From positions 86,001 through 150,000 of the forward strand of contig JAXRKP010001177.1 in the NCBI GenBank assembly GCA_037039925.1: a stretch of DNA of 64,000 nucleotides. The letters are read 5' to 3'. Source of the stretch: Doris montereyensis. Lineage: Eukaryota > Mollusca > Gastropoda > Nudibranchia > Dorididae. A program made the position numbers and the translations under genes. Under the pieces are notes generated by a model that saw only the letters and a program-made list of their open reading frames with translations, searched no databases and was not told where the DNA came from. Below are positions 62,640 through 64,000 of the stretch, one piece after another. Every line of letters starts with the position of its first letter. Position 1 is the stretch's first letter.

Positions 62640-62860
62640 ATCAGTTCTGCAAGTTGAGAGTACATCACATTGTAGATCCCGATGTGATAACAGCGAGTAT
62701 TTGAAGCTACCGCACGTGGCCTATACCGTGGAACCCAATGGCAGACCTAGAATAGCATTACCAGGATATGATGAACCCAGGATCTCATGTCATTGTCATT
62801 GTCAATCCCAAGCCCGCGTTGTGATCACTAGGCTACACACATTTGAAATCCCCCTCCGGC
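62640..62860 (-). mobile_element. SINE family A, minus fragment
   Basis: GATGAACCCAGGATCTCATG and TGATCACTAGGCTACAC are the reversed head. The 193-codon open frame through it (62350-62931) is therefore probably chance. Confidence 0.55.
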
Positions 62861-64000
62861 TACTTGATGAACAGCTGTCCAGGGAAAAGAGGATTTGGAA
62901 AGCAATTAAAAGCAAACATCAAGAGTGGTGATTATTATTGTAATTAATGTTATTGTCTATATTAAAATAGTAAATGTACAAACAGTTAATTTTTGTTTTG
63001 TTTTTATTGTGCATGTATTTCGTTCCTATCAATGAAGGAACAATAAGAAAAATAAGGTAGGAGGTAGGCCTACACCAACATGCACTTTGTAAAATACATA
63101 ATGTACATGTATGCAATTGAAATTTATTACCATCATACACTCTTTGGATTACAGTCTTTTGTGACACAATGATACGAAACTTATTATGTAAGTCTCAGTT
63201 TGGGAAAGACATCTGTAATTCCTTTTAAGTTAAGAAAAGTGAATTTCGAGGTTTTATTTTTTATCATATTGGTGACCACAAAAAAAAAAAAGGAAACGAA
63301 AGGAAAATATAATTCTCCTTTACTCTGATTTTAGATTAGTTCTACACGACAGTAGATTATAGATATTAAAGTTTTCAACATGAGACAAAAGTAAAATAAA
63401 GTAAACTGACACGGTGTGTCAATCAAATTCACTTGTCATGAAAGACCTGTAAATGAGGACGTGCGGAGGTGGGTATTTCAGGGTTTGAGGAGCGGAGGTG
63501 GAGGGGGGGGGGTGGTGGTGGTTACGACCACCATTTGCCAGACTCTATTATTTTATTGAATGCATCTGGTGACACAGACAATTTTGGAACGGGGGAAATG
63601 ACATTGTGACTTATATTGTTGATGAAAGGGTGCATTGGCCAACAGCAACAAAAAGTTGAGAAGCACTGTTTTACGTCATCATTTCGTGTTTGCCATGATC
63701 TCAAAAAAAGAAACGTAGGGTGCTTCAAACGGACTCAGTGGAAATCCCCAACCTAGATAGTTGCTTTCGAGTGCGGTATGCTATACGTTAATGGACACAA
63801 TATGAGCATACGGCCTAAAGCAAAAATTGATAATGATAAAGCAGATGTCTGCTCCCGTGGATAAAATAAGATCAAACGCTCCTAACAATTGATTGCCTTT
63901 ACTCAGGATCAAGATAGGAAAAACGACTCTGTAGTTCACATAGATCCATGAGCTGAGAAAATGTTTCGTAAGTCTCGATGTTATAATTCATAGGAATAGT

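Larger units (their letters stand above)
61346..64000. other. Gene-free right flank
   Basis: Contains family-B copies at about 61550-61670 (reverse) and 61925-62055 (plus) and a family-A fragment at about 62640-62860. Nothing recognisable is seen from 62940 to the end. Confidence 0.6.

Noticed and set aside
62350..62931. 193-codon plus-strand frame
   Set aside because: Its second half runs through a reversed family-A SINE and the first half matches nothing I recognise.

Overview
This is a metazoan nuclear window: intron-rich genes with GT/AG junctions, one single-ORF non-LTR retrotransposon family, tRNA-headed SINEs, and very long simple repeats. There is no operon, Shine-Dalgarno or CRISPR structure. 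A lophotrochozoan, perhaps a mollusc, is my guess from the repeat style; nothing in the sequence proves it.

Three conserved protein genes can be assembled exon by exon. (1) Minus strand, 20843 down to 9323: PTER, phosphotriesterase-related protein / N-acetyltaurine hydrolase, 8 coding exons, about 346 codons, all expected metal ligands present. (2) Plus strand, 25167 to 48426: WDR36/UTP21, a small-subunit processome WD-repeat protein, 20 coding exons, about 888 codons. (3) Plus strand, 51807 to 59246: RIDA (reactive intermediate/imine deaminase, UK114 family), 6 coding exons, 136 codons. PTER and WDR36 diverge from a 4.3-kb gap; WDR36 and RIDA are tandem. Each gene carries single-base indels at otherwise conserved codons. 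When these are counted, each coding length becomes an exact multiple of three at the family's usual length, so residual sequencing error is likelier than gene decay. No shared pathway is evident among the three.

Between and inside the genes: 1-1345 is a 27-bp minisatellite. 2013-5180 (minus), 10060-13448 (plus, in the last PTER intron) and 25546-28255 (plus, in the first WDR36 coding intron) are three insertions of one LINE, each bounded by about 12-bp target-site duplications. 7478-9391 is a tandem duplication of about 0.95 kb that copied the 3' end of the last PTER exon. About a dozen copies each of a tRNA-headed SINE (family A) and a second dispersed repeat (family B), plus at least four copies of another tRNA-headed SINE (family C), are scattered throughout. 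22483-23363 is a long GA tract flanked by MITE-like sequence. 46305-46990 (last WDR36 intron) holds a decayed transposon-type coding relic. 52640-53663 (RIDA intron 1) looks like a foldback element whose inverted ends carry tandem decamers. 60265-61345 is a 21-22-bp minisatellite just past RIDA.

The most unusual items are the foldback element with decamer arms, the exon-containing tandem duplication, the LINE with repeated 5' monomers, the transposase-like relic, and the overlap of the WDR36 stop codon with AATAAA.
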